Assembly (NCBI GenBank): GCA_002286715.1
Contig: NSJX01000025.1
Location: 84,782 to 148,781, forward strand
Source: Dentipellis sp. KUC8613
Lineage: Eukaryota > Basidiomycota > Agaricomycetes > Russulales > Hericiaceae
DNA: 64,000 nucleotides
Reading direction: 5' to 3'
The notes under the pieces are model-generated. The model searched no databases and was not told where the DNA came from. It saw only the letters and a list, made by a program, of their open reading frames with translations. Below, in pieces: positions 11,547 to 23,228 of the stretch. The position numbers and the translations under genes are program-made. Numbering within the stretch: the stretch's first letter is position 1; each line of letters starts with the position of its first letter.

Positions 11547-14151
11547 ATGGAGGCCCTCAAGTCTCTCGTCCAACCTCTGGTGGGCAGCGTCGCCAGCAAC
11601 TCAGTAGTCGATGGCATGAAGCTCGTCGTCCTGGGCGGCACCGTCGAGACCGCTAGGCGCGTGTCCAGCTCCGCATGGTACGTACCCGCTCCCACGCGCC
11701 CGCGCCTTCTCTTGACTGACGCCGCTCTCCTTGCGTGGCCCAGGTCGTCCTTCGTAAATTGTGAGTACTCGCCACACGTCCTTCACCGACGTACCCGTGC
11801 TGACACCGCCCCAGCGTTCTTCCTGACAGCGCACTTCTCCGAAGAGGACTACCCGTACGAATGGCTGATGCTGTGGCTCTCGCGCCGCCCCGAGTGGCAG
11901 CGCTCGCGCGAGTTCGAGACCACGACGAACACCAGCACCATGGGGAACTACGGGTACCGTGAAGGTGACTTGTCGTTCGGGGAGGATGACGGAGGAGAGG
12001 GCGACGACGACGGCGCGCCAGGCAAGACTCGCACTCGCGTCGTGTTCCAGCCAACGTTCGACACGACACACACAATCTTCTACCGGGGACACTGGCTGCG
12101 CGTGAAGCGGGGCCGCAAGTCGAACGGATACGAGGTGCTCTCTATCAGGCATGTACCGCCACAGTCACTTGGTCATTCTGCTGACTCATCCTACTATCCA
12201 GCGTCGTCGCGCGCAACAACTCCATCCTCAAGCAGCTCGTCCTCCAGGCCAAGAAGGAGTATGAGGCGGAGGCCGTGCACCGCATCCAGATCTATTTCGC
12301 AGACTCGTACGGCAGCTGGAGATGGACAGACTCGCGCCACAAACGCCCGATGTCCTCTATTGTTCTCAACCCCGGTGTCAAAGAGATGCTTCTTGCTGAT
12401 ACCAAGGACTTTCTCAAGTCCGAAAAGGTATGTGGGCGTCCTCTGCCTACCCCATCGAGCTAACCGCGCTTGCACAGTGGTATGCGGACCGCGGTATCCC
12501 GTTCCGACGTGGCTACCTGCTCTACGGCGTCCCAGGGTCCGGCAAGTCCTCCCTGATCCACGCCATTGCCGGCGAACTCGTGCTCGACATCTACGTCGTC
12601 TCCCTCTCATCATCATGGATCAACGACAGCACACTGACCACGCTCATGGGCCGCGTGCCGTCGCGCTGTATCGTCCTGCTCGAGGATCTCGATGCGGCGT
12701 TCACGCGCTCCTTGTCCCGTGACAAGGAGAAGGACAAGAAGGCGACCGCGGAGAATAAGACGTCAGACACAGAAGACACTGCCACGGACACGATCTCGAC
12801 GTCACATAGTCGCAGAAGGCGCGTGAACAAGGAGCACCTGTCCGACGTGAACACGCTCAGTCTGAGCGGTTTGCTGAATGCCCTCGACGGTGTCGCCGCC
12901 GCCGAGGGTCGCATTCTGTTCGCGTAAGTTCATCATACACGCGTTCCATGACATGCCAACTTATGAATGATGCAGCACGACTAACCATCTCGAGCTCCTC
13001 GACCCTGCACTCTGCCGGCCCGGGCGCATGGACGTGTGGATCGAGTTCAAGAACGCGTCCAAGTGGCAGGCCGAGGCGCTGTTCCGCAACTTCTTCCCGT
13101 CCGCCGACGCCGACGCCTCGCCCGCGGGCGAGAAAGAGCCGCCCATCCTGGACACGGCCGAGCTCGAGGCGCTCAACCTGCCGAACCCGCCCTCGCCCGC
13201 GTCGAGCACGCTCTCCACGCTCTTCTCCGACGCGTTCTCCGGGCTGTCGTCCGTGTCGGGCGCGGCGTCGCCGACGCCGTCGACGTCCTCCGTGTCGTCG
13301 CCCGGGTCCGCGAGCCGGCGCAGCCGCAGCATCAGCGCGGCGACGGACGGGGGCAAGCCCGCGTTCGGCGCGAAGAACGAGGCGTACATGCCGCCCGCGG
13401 TCGAGGAGCACATCGCGGCGTGCGCGCACTCGGCGCCGCCGCTGAGCGCGGCGCGCCTCGGGGAGCTGGCGAAGCAGTTTGCGGACGCGATCCCGGACCA
13501 GGAGTTCAGCGTCGCGGCGCTGCAGGGCTGTGAGTGTTCCTTTTTTTCTGTTTGCTGCGTGGCTGGCGATGATTGTTTTCTACGGCGGACGCGTGGCGTT
13601 TTGGTTCCTCGGGTTGGTGCGTGCTGCGCTGCGTAGAGATGCTGATACCGCTTTCGCCCATTAGATCTGCTCAAGAACAAGTCGAGACCTGAGACGGCGG
13701 CCTCGGAGGCTGCGGCATGGGTAGTCAGTGAGAGAGAGCTGAAGGAGAAGATGAAGAAGGAGAAGGAGGCAAAGCAGAAGGAAAAGGAGAAGGAGGTGTG
13801 TTGCACTGTGTTTCGTGATGCATTTGTTCTCCCGCTGACGGACTGCGACAGGAGAAGGAAAAGGCAGAGCAAGAAAAGAAAGATAAAGCGGCGGAGGCAG
13901 CAAAGGCTGCCGAGCCCGCACCAACAGAGTCTGCCACGACCACGCTCGAGCCCGAGACCGTAAATGACGAAAACGTCGCGCCCACGCCGGCATCTGAGCC
14001 TGAGCCTGCTCCATCAGAGTCCGAGTCCGATAACAAGCCGGACGAAGCCAGCGAGTCCGAGAGCAGCTCGTCGCCGGGGACCGCGACGCCCCTGACCGCC
14101 GACGGCGAGTCAAGTACACTTTGGGTGCAGGTCGCTGAGTCCTCGAGTTGA
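11547..14151 (+). CDS. BCS1-like AAA ATPase
   Basis: Eight exons (11547-11677, 11744-11760, 11815-12148, 12202-12427, 12478-12923, 12976-13529, 13665-13795, 13852-14151) give 712 residues. BCS1 inserts the Rieske protein into mitochondrial complex III; agaricomycetes carry many paralogs whose roles are less clear. The N-terminal BCS1 domain includes AHFSEEDYPYEWLMLWLSRR. The AAA domain shows Walker A GVPGSGKSS, Walker B CIVLLEDLDAA, and the sensor/arginine-finger stretch TTNHLELLDPALCRPGRMD. Unlike yeast BCS1 it has a charged insert after Walker B, a Ser/Ala-rich insert in the C-terminal half, and a Lys/Glu coiled tail. The intron at 12149-12201 starts with GC (CAG|GCATGT). The stop at 14149 may be spliced out: removing 14114-14185 keeps the frame and extends the protein toward 14406. 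Confidence 0.88.
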
Positions 14152-14810
14152 CTGAACGACGCGAACCCGGAGGCGGGCGAGGCAGACGCCACGACGCACA
14201 CGACGACGCCCACGCCACCCGCGACGACCACCGAAACGACCGCCACGAATCTGACGCCCACTGTGCGGCACCGGGGCGGGTACGCTGTGAGCGTGTCGCT
14301 GCAGTCGGTGTATTCTTTGTTTCCCTTCTATCAGGTTTTGTTTCGCTTGTATGTTTTAGTCTTGCAACTTGCCCTCGGGTCGGCGGGCGCGACGGGGCAG
14401 GCATAGAGCTGCCATAGCCACCGCCGCCTGGGACGCCGGGGCGCCTGTAACATATCACGTTTGTTTCCACTTACTGACATTGCTGAGGTCGTCGGCGTAC
14501 TACCTCACGATACCTGCTGCACTGATGACCACGGACACATCTACCATCCATCCATACACCCATCTCACGGCCTGTAATTCCCCGGATCTGCTCTGCTGTA
14601 CATACCAACTGCTCTGTTTATGCTCAAAAAAATGCTTTGGACAAATCTTGCGGGATCTCGGGTGCTGTAACGAGTATAGCCGGGGCGATGCAATAACGTG
14701 GTTGGTGGAGAGAGGATCTAGCGAATAATTGGATAGGGCGGGGGATGCTGGAAAGAGAAGGAGCTGAGTCAGCGGGGGTATTGGCGGTGGACGAGACAGA
14801 GGCTGCGACG
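14152..14810. other. 3' side of the BCS1-like gene and promoter of the phosphatase gene
   Basis: From 14152 to about 14295 the BCS1 frame stays open and GC-rich at third positions, which suggests it may still be coding. Beyond that the composition turns intergenic. A plus-strand ATG at 14745 is in frame with the phosphatase but less likely than the one at 14811. Confidence 0.5.
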
Positions 14811-17401
14811 ATGACCCCGCCTCGCATGAACGTCTCCGCCGTCTCCTCCTCGCGCACCCTCGCCGCGCAGGGGAAAAGGGCTCGCCCGCCCACTCTCTCC
14901 CTCGCCACAAGCCCCCGCCGCCCGTCCAACACCATCCTCGAGCTCGAGACCCCCGTCGACGACCCCGCCCCAAACCGCTTCCCCCCTGCCTCTCCCATAT
15001 CCCCCGTCTACGCGACACCCCTCTCTCCCACCCAGGACGCCGACTACGTCTCCAGCGCCGACGACCTCTCCAAGGACCTCGCCGTCCTCGAGCAGCTGCG
15101 CCTCAGCGTCCAGAAGAACCTCCGCCTGCGCCCCATCCGCCACTCACCCACCCCGCCGCACTCCCCCGTCCGCCCGCTCTCGTCCGCGTCGTCCACCGCC
15201 TGGTCCGACTACAGCCAAGCACGCTCCTCGAGTCCCAGCTCGAGTATCGCCTCCCCGAGCATCTATTATACCCCCATATCAGAAGCTCGGTCCCCGCCTC
15301 TCAGCGCGCACTACATCGGCAATGGCTCCGTCGATCCCCCGCCAATAGACTCCCCCAGCCCCGCCCGCGCCCTCCACCCCGTCGAGCTCGCGACCCAGCT
15401 CGCCCTCGCGCCAGATGCGCCGCGCCCGCTGCTCCTCGACACCCGCCCTGTCGGTCTCTATCTCGCCTCGCGTATCAAATACAGCATCAATCTCGCCATC
15501 CCTACCCTGATCCTGAAGCGGTCGCGGAAGCCGGGCAACGGCTTCCAGAGCATCGACGGCCTGCGCCAATTTATCACCACCGAGCAGAGCAAGGACGCGT
15601 GGGACGAGCTCATGCGTCCCGGCGGCGGCTGGGACGGCAACGTGATCGTCTTTGACGAGGAGATGAACGAAAAGGAGCGCCATAACGTCCAGGCGACCGC
15701 TTGGGCGCTCCTCCCCGTCGTCGCGCCGCTCCTCACGCGCGGCTTCGCGGACTACCTGGAAGGCGGCGTTATTGGCGCGCGCATGGACCCTGACCTGCGG
15801 GCCTACGTCGTGTCTGGCGAGCAGGAACACGAGGAACATAACATCCGTAACCACAATGCCCAGGTAATGCAGGATCTACCCCCACCGCCTGCCGTGAAGC
15901 TGTCGATGCCGCCTAAGAAGGGCATCGGGCTCTTCCAGCTCGACACTGTTTCTGCCTCAAAGTCAAAAGCTTTGCCTGAGCTCGAGCATAGCGCAGGGAT
16001 ATCTCCGCTCCCCATGATGCCCTCGGCCATCTCATCATGGAATATCACAGATGCTACGCCCTCCCCGCCCCCTTCATCACAATCCGTCTTCCCGCGTCCC
16101 CCGCCCCCAAGACGTCCCAGTCTCTCCGCACTTCGGCGCCTAGATACCAAATCCGCGGAGCGCCTCAACCTGTCAAACGGCCTGCCCAAGCTGCAGGTGC
16201 GCACGGTGCCGATGCCTATGAAGTCCGCGACGCTTGCTGCCCCGCCCATGAACGGCGTTTGGCCGTCGTCGCCCCGCGCGCACTCGCCATCACATCTGAC
16301 GCTCGTGCATTCAAATCACACCCCGCCGGGTTCTGCAATGCGCCCGTCTTTCTCGCCGACATCGAGTTCTGCTCCTTCAGAATGGCTGCTCCCGCCATCG
16401 CCATCGCGTGGCCCAATGAGTTCACCGCGCACACCCACCACTCCGATGCCGCTACCACGTACACCACATACTGCGCGTCCCGATGACCAGCCGCCAACGA
16501 CGGAAGAGCCGTTCCCCGAGTTCAGCGTGTCGACGATCCTCCCGAACTTCCTCTTCCTCGGGCCTGAGCTTACTACCGAGGAGCACGTCCAGGAGCTGGA
16601 GCGCCTCGGCGTGAAACGAATCCTGAATATCGCCGCGGAGTGCGACGACGATCACGGGCTGCGGCTTCGCGAGCGGTTCGACCGCTACATCCGCATCCCC
16701 ATGCGCGATACCGTCGAAGAGGAGAACATCGCACGGGGTGTGCGCGAAGTGTGCGAGATTCTAGGTACGTGCACCGCGGGCGTCTGCCGGCCACCGTGTC
16801 CATGTTCCCGGCGCTGACCCACCCCGCAGACGACGCAAGCCTGCACTCCGCCGCGACGTACGTGCACTGCAAGGCGGGCAAGTCGCGCTCGGTGACGGCC
16901 GTCATGGCGTACCTGATCCACGCGAACCACTGGACGCTCTCGCGCGCGTACGGCTTCGTGCTCGAGCGGCGCAAGGGCATCTCGCCGAACATCGGCTTCG
17001 TCTCGGAGCTCATGAACTTCGAGGAGCAGGAGCTCGGCGGCAAGTCGATCGGCGTCGTCAAGCAGCCGACGAGCGCGGGCGGCGCGGGGCACGACGGCGA
17101 CGACGGCGAGCACGAGCTCCCGCACGCCGCGGGCGGCGGCCGCCAGGGCAACTACGCCGCCGCGGTCGTCGGCGCGCGCCGCACGGGCCACATGCGCGAG
17201 AGCCTCCCGCCCGCGTTCTCGATCAGCTCCGACGCGGTGTTTCGCGGCGGCCCGGACGTGGGCGACGTCGGGCAGGAGATGGAGATTCGCGACGCCGAGG
17301 GCCGCTATCGCCATGTGCGCCGCGCGCCGGTCGACGCGACGACGCTGCAGCCGATGCGGCGTGTGAGCAAGGCGGGGCTCGAGAGTGCGTGGATTGGGTA
17401 G
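14811..17401 (+). CDS. Rhodanese-like/dual-specificity phosphatase (MAPK phosphatase type)
   Basis: Two exons (14811-16764, 16830-17401) give 841 residues. After about 200 disordered Ser/Pro-rich residues comes a rhodanese-like domain (RPLLLDTRPVGLYLASRIKY ... NVIVFDEEMNEKERHN). A basic cluster LILKRSRKPG lies inside it, where MAP kinase phosphatases carry their kinase-docking site. A disordered linker of about 230 residues leads to a dual-specificity phosphatase domain: FSVSTILPNFLFLGPE, then the active site VHCKAGKSRSVTAVMAYLI (HCx5R with catalytic Cys and Arg) and the family's NIGFVSELMNFE. The tail is glycine/alanine-rich. Fungal relatives act on MAP kinases in cell-wall and stress signalling; the substrate here is inferred. 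The only intron splits the segment just before the active site. An ATG at 14745 would add 22 residues. Confidence 0.9.
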
Positions 17402-17931
17402 GGTGGGGCTTACTGTTCCCTGTCGTCGGTGTGGGGTGTACATACATACGCGGCAGAACTTGTCTATTCGTCGCTTGTTCTTGGCCGCTGCTGCTACGGT
17501 CGCTGCTCTATCTCCCCGTCTCTCCTTTGCCTTTGTCATTCCTCATACCTGGGTCTTCGTTGCGGTTGTTGCGGTTCCCTCTCATTCCTTTCGCCTCTTT
17601 TCATCTCCGCGTCTTTCGCTATGTTATTCGAGCACGTTGCGTCCGCATACATTGTAACATTATCGCATGTTCTCGATCGAGCAACCATATGATCATCAGC
17701 GAGTGGGAACGGTGCAGAATCAGAAAATGTGTGCAGTCGAGTTTGAGTCACGATCCATGATGAGTATTGCAAGAAAAATAATGGTGACTGGGTATCTGTA
17801 ATGTAAAGAGAAGAACGAACGAAGCCCAATGCCCAGTCCCATTCGGAATCAGAGTCCCTGGTGTCAAATTCGCGGCATAAGTAATGGGTATATGCTATGG
17901 CTACAGGTGCTTGAAAAGGCGACTGCACGAC
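17402..17931. other. Convergent intergenic region
   Basis: The phosphatase gene and the minus-strand TPR-like gene converge here, so this is 3' untranslated sequence. It is pyrimidine-rich on the plus strand between about 17480 and 17640. No further feature was seen. Confidence 0.55.
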
Positions 17932-18793
17932 TTAGTGGTAGCTGCTACCACTGCTTGATGATGTCTCGGCAGCGAGCCTCTGTTCATCGTACTGCAGCGC
18001 AAGCAAGGCATCCTCGAGCGTCGGATCCGCGATGTACACGCCCGGATACCGCAAGCCGCGCTCCACCGTCCGCCGTGCGGCCGTGATCTCGCCCATGAGC
18101 CGCAGTGCACGCGCCTGGAGATGATACCTGCATAGACAGACATACATAGCACAGTGAGCAACCTGTTCTCGCATATAGAAAGCACAGCACTCACCCTTGG
18201 GCATATCCCGGATCCACCGCCTCCACGAGCTCGCCGTCGTCCCGTGCATGCACAAGGTCCTGGCCCTCGCCGGGCGCGAGGAACACCGTCCCACGGCTCG
18301 CATACAGAATCGCAAGGATGCGGCGCACGTCGTCGTCGTCGCTGCCATTGTCCTCTGCAAGTTCCATCGCGTCCTGGACGCAGCGGATCGCGCCGGTGTA
18401 GGCCGCGACGGCCGCGGGGCGGTCCGCGCGCTCGAACGCCGCGGTGGCGTCGTCCTTGAGGCGCTCGGCGAGGTCAAGCAGTGAGGCTGTGCTTGTGCTG
18501 TCGCTGAACTCGTCTGCGGACCCGGAGGTGGTGGAGTCGTGCGACTGCGAGTAGGACTGGAAGTGGAAGTGGAAGGGCGGCGGGAGTTGGGTGAGGAAGT
18601 CGCTGACGGCGGAATAGTCGTGTGGGCCGAAGCCGCGGATGTACAGGGTTTGGGGAAGAGCGGGTTTGTGAGGCGGAAATGGGCTTGTGATAGAGCGTTC
18701 GACGAATCTGGGACATCCACGCCCACAGGACCTGTTAGTATTGAAGAGCACGACGGCGAAGCTGGAGTCTGAATAATCACCGAAGTACCGCAT
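17932..18793 (-). CDS. TPR-like protein, function unknown
   Basis: Two exons (18793-18195, 18127-17932) give 264 residues. From about residue 115 the sequence has helical-hairpin spacing like tetratricopeptide repeats: LLDLAERLKDDATAAFERAD, AAVAAYTGAIRCVQDAMELA, then after the intron YHLQARALRLMGEITAARRT and LEDALLALQYDEQRLAAETS. The intron falls between helices. The first 115 residues contain a short hydrophobic stretch (SSFAVVLFNTN) and a histidine/serine-rich linker. TPRs mediate protein contacts; the partner cannot be guessed. The start overlaps by a few codons the stop of the upstream gene in another frame, so either that gene ends earlier or this one starts later. Confidence 0.65.
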
Positions 18794-21064
18794 CGGACGA
18801 CGGCAAACCAACGCTGCGCGTCTCGAGCCTGTGGTCAACTCCTGCTCTACAGATCAGATACGAAATTGGAGTGTATCCCGACGCAGGGCTGTCGACTCCC
18901 TGCGGATATGCGTCCTGGCAGTCGTGCATGAGCTCGAGCACCCAGGAGCTATTGGGCGTCATTGGGATAGTGTCGAACTGGGTTGCGGACATTTCTGAAC
19001 GGATGACGTCGTTCGATACTTGCTTGCCTTCAGATATGGCCTGATTCTCGACGAGGAACCTGGGAGAGGGTAAGCTGTCGCCCTTTTGCGCACGGAGTGA
19101 GACAGACTTCATAACGCGTTCGAATTTCACCTGTTCGATAGTGGTGGGGGTGCTGAGGGTAGTTGTGGTCGTTGTGAGAAGAGTCTGGGCCACAATATAA
19201 GGGATCTGCAGAACACGATTAACAATGCCACCAACCGAGGCCAAAGCACCATCAGGCACATCGCGCAGCAGGTCGACAGGACAATACTGGGGCACGACCA
19301 TAATGGAAGCGAAAGCGCAAGCAGGACACACGACTCGACGTGCTCGGGCTTTAAGACGGGCGGCCACAGCTTGCGTATGCGGCCCCTTCGGATCCTCAAG
19401 GACATGGCATTGAGGCACTGTACTAGGGAATCGGCGGTATATACAATACCTGGCTGCTGCGGTCTCGCATTCGAGTCATTGTCCGAGTTTGCATGATTCG
19501 CGTGTTGCATGAAAGAGGCCAACACGTTGCGCAGAGCCATACGTTGCGGATCTAATCGCATATGCGTACATACATGAAGTAATGACAGCAGGCCTGCGCC
19601 CGAGACAGAATCTATGGTGCATCCACTTCAGAAATCGCGTGGGTATAATGCAATAGACAATATATACGCACCCTTCCTCGTCGATGCCCATGGATGGAAC
19701 TGAGTTACTGGTTATCCCAAATGCGATATGATCAGAGAGACGACGGAGGCAAACAAGAGTTGCTGTTGCCAACAATTGACTCCGGCAATCTCCGATTGAA
19801 CTGCACAGCTCGCCGCTTGCTAGGGCTTTTGCTACATCCTCGCCGCTGCCGCACCCATCGCTTTCTTGACACAAAGCGCAAGCCTATGCTCTACACAGAA
19901 ACCGCGCCTGTACTGCAGAGATCGTATCGCTAGATGATGGAGAAGATATCGATTGGCTGTGTCCTCGGGTTCCTTGGACATACGCATATGGACTCGGACC
20001 ATATTGCTCGAGCTCAATGAATGTCCTAACGAGCCCCGGGCCGCAAAAACAGTATCCTCGCATTGTTGGACATCTAATTTCGATGTCCGTCTCTACAATA
20101 GCAGGGTATAGTAAAGCACCTTGCCCTTTCTGTCGTTCCATCATCATAGATAGGCGTTCCGACTGCTGGACCGCTGAGCGCTGAGGCCGCAGGCGGGTAT
20201 GTGAAACATCCCCCAGGTTCTTCTAGCAAGGGGAAACGTCGCACGTGTACGAGTGCAGCACCGTCGGGTCCAAACTTGCTGTCCCTTTCCAATGTTTTGT
20301 CCGTAGTCTCCACGACAGCGACGTAGTCGCACAACAACTGCCTTTCGTAGCCCAATGTCCCAGGCATAAATAAGGTGAGCACTCGGATCATGCTCCCAAA
20401 GAGCAACAAGAAATCCCTGCAAGGTCTAACCCCTTTCCGTCCTTTCTCGCGCCAACATTGCGAGTTCTGCTCCCAAGGTATGTCCAATACTTGCATGGCA
20501 CGACATCTATGATAAACATTGACTTCGGACTGCTGTAGAGCCTGTAGGAGCATCCATTTCAACGCCCCCACTCGGCTTCTATTCGCAACGTCATACCATT
20601 TCCCAGAAGACCTTGCCTGACAAACACTATCTTTCCGCATGGCCGACCCAGCCGCATCCCCGCCCAATCCAGTCGAAGGACCTTCAGCAAGACCCCAGAA
20701 ATCGGTCAACGTCGCTGGCCAAACCAGTACTGTGGAAGGGCAGTATAGGAAGTGCCACTGAGCAGGCTCTCCAGGTGGCGCCCCACGCGCCCGCATTCGC
20801 CGCTGTCCTAACGGGGAGGAGCCCCTGCGCAATAGCACCAGAAACGAGTTTGCGCATTGGCCCGAGGATATGCGGCCCACCAATCGTAAAGAGCAGCTTG
20901 AGATGATCCAAGGTTGTCTGTGCTCCCTATATTCTCCCCAAGTTATGAGCGCTGAAATGACTTACTTGGTAGTGGCGGAGACAATTCGACGGCTCGAGCA
21001 AGAAAAAACAGGAGTACTTGGAACTTCTGAAGAAACGACGGGCGTCGGAGGAAGCCCAGCTTGA
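18777..21064 (-). CDS. Large spliced gene of unknown function, start codon not found
   Basis: Seven exons (21064-20966, 20926-20731, 20681-20120, 20073-19914, 19883-19672, 19625-19450, 19417-18777) join into one frame of 682 codons with no internal stop, but I found no ATG for the first exon, so a 5' exon is missing from the model. Protein-like runs include HLKLLFTIGGPHILGPMRKL, RDFLLLFGSMIRVLTLFMPG and LATATLVCLRRLSDHIAFG. Several Cys pairs occur (CFCGPG, CALCQESDGCGSG, CPACAF) but in no recognised zinc-finger spacing. No family was recognised. Inferred introns are unusually short (39, 49, 46, 30, 46 and 32 nt); the 30- and 32-nt ones are the weakest joints, although each repairs the frame exactly. 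If they are wrong the locus is a pseudogene. Confidence 0.45.
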
Positions 21065-21391
21065 CTAAGGTGACCACCCCATGTTGGTTGTAGTGAGCTT
21101 TACTTCTTTTCGTGGCACAAGGAGCGAGCAATATAGAATCATCACAACGTGAACCATCAGACGCCCCTGGGTGACCTGCCGCATGTCTGCTAGCTAGACT
21201 GCAGTTGCGCGATTTCATTTGTGAATCAAGTTATACTAATACCATTCACTATTGACAGGGATTAGCTTAGTCGCGAGCAAGCTCCATTGTGGATCCACAA
21301 TGCAACTGAGGCATACGCTTCCGAGTCTGGATGGCAAACGTGTTATTTAGCCTATGCCGACTGCCTGGCGAGAGCGACATACAGGGTCTAG
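21065..21391. other. Short gap between the unknown gene and the F-box gene
   Basis: This should hold the missing 5' end of the upstream-reading gene and the 3' untranslated region of the F-box gene. A minus-strand open stretch runs to 21218 without a convincing start. Confidence 0.4.
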
Positions 21392-23228
21392 TCACATCAG
21401 TCCCGAGTCGTTGTCGGACCCGCTGCTATCAAATGCACTTCGTATTTCGTCCCATTCAACTATTGGGATGACCTTCACCAGATTCTCTATCATCCCGTCG
21501 TCAACGTCGCTCTTCTTGATCTTTAGTCGCTCGAATGGCCCCAGGGTGGTTCGATCTCTTATGAACCTAAGCAATGTTTGGCTGAAGGTTACATTCGTCA
21601 TGATGAGGGATTTAAGAGATGGGAAGAGAGGATTGGCGGGTTGAGCTCCTGAACTGGCTCCGTCCAGATGGGGTGTATCCGGCTTGCAGAGGGCCTCGCA
21701 AAATGACGCCGCACACGCAAGACCGATCTCCACTTCAGAGACCTTGTCGAGGCCGCGAAAGGTGTCCAACCAGTCCTGCGCAGACCAGGATTCATCTTTA
21801 TCGATAATAGACAGCACCTTTAGGCTCCCGAGTGGCAATTTGTCGCACACAGATTGTATGAGTGTGCGAGTGGAGTGGTCCCAAGTTGACCCAGTAATGG
21901 AAAGATCAAGAACTGGTGAGGTTTCACGACCCGAAAAATAGCCATGGTCTTTGTTGTAAAGGCTTTCATCCCATAGTTTGACATGAATCCCTGCTGGTCT
22001 CATGTCAACGATTGCGAGCTTTCGGATAGGCGAAGACACGGAGGCGATCTTCGAGTTCACCCATGGGATGATATGTTCGATAGGTTTGCCGATGAGATAG
22101 CAGTGGATCCGATGTGTCGTAGTCGACGGTACGGTCACGCATTTGAGGAAAGCGGCACAAGAGAGTATGTCGTCGCTGATGACAAGTTCTCGTAGTCTTG
22201 GGAGATGGATTGTAACGGTTGGGCAATATGATTCTTGAAGCGTTCCGGTGTAGAAGACGACAGGCATGCTGTGCAATAGCACAAGCGATTCCAACCCCTG
22301 GAACCTTGCAATTAAATGCAAAAAATCTGTGAAGCTGCCTGCAAAGTCGCGGGGGCTGCCGAAATACAGTTCAACTGTCAGGTGAGTGAGATTGAAGTTC
22401 ATAATTTGGGATGACCATGAGACAATCCATCCCTGAAGATGAAGACGGCGCAAGCATGGTGCACATTGGCCGAAAAGAGCAGGAGGCAGGCCTGGTAGCC
22501 AGCCATTATTTGATTCAGAAATGAGTGCGGCCTGTTCCAGCATGGGTGCATCGCCACGCAATGCTGGAATGAGCGACGGCCAGTCTTGAGCGTTGGCCGA
22601 AAGACTGAGTTCCTTGGTATGCTTTAGGTGCCGTACAAGAATATCCTGTACGTTTTCGGCATTATTGTGAGTCATGGATGCATTACATCCACCCCATTTG
22701 ATGGAAATTGGGACCGTTTGAGAACGGCGAAGTGCTTCGTCTCTCCACCCAGGGCCAAGTGTAAAAGGAATCTCCGACCAAAGACTTGGATATGCAAGAG
22801 CAGTATTTCTCCATTCCCTGCATACGTGAGTGACTTTAAACCATCCAATGATCCTATAGGAACTGCGTAGTGAAGCAGGGTGATAGTGGCCAATCGACAA
22901 ACGCTTTGGAGGCTCAGCAAGACGGAGGACTTCAAAGATCTGGACCAGTACTTCTGTAGGCAACTGGCCGATGGATGAGAGTAAATTGCAACGAGATCGG
23001 AGTGATGATAATGTCAGATTGACAGCTTCGACCTCAGCGTCCATTGCACTGCGGGCTTGAAGGATCTCTTGTCGTTGACGAACGGTAATAGTTTCGGTCA
23101 TATTCGCGAGACGTACGCGCTCTGCAGCCCTCCAATATTCCAGAGCACTGAATAGCAAGATGATGCGTCGTCAGTGTCGTAGAAACAGGATTCGGAGGTC
23201 CTTACCTCATCTGACCAGAGTTGTCCAT
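21392..23228 (-). CDS. F-box domain protein
   Basis: Two exons (23228-23206 and 23147-21392) give 592 residues. The first exon is only 23 nt (MDNSGQM plus two bases); it supplies the ATG, and a strong GTAAGG donor makes the join convincing. A helical segment with RQRQEILQARSAMDAEVEAV precedes the F-box (residues 80-130: SIGQLPTEVLVQIFEVLRLA ... VTHVCREWRNTALAYPSLWS), followed by leucine-rich, LRR-like segments (LSLSANAQDWPSLIPAL, LRRLHLQGWIVSWSSQ, NFNLTHLTVELYFGSP). F-box proteins join SKP1-cullin ligases and pick targets for ubiquitination; this type is hugely expanded in agaricomycetes, with targets mostly unknown. The acidic tail ends SSGSDNDSG. Confidence 0.9.

Noticed and set aside
13661..14470. 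Long minus-strand open frame opposite the BCS1-like tail
   Set aside because: It is an antisense shadow of GC-rich Ala/Glu/Ser coding sequence.
17932..18780. 282-codon minus-strand frame over the TPR-like gene
   Set aside because: Only its 3' part is used; before the intron the sequence is in another frame with better protein composition.
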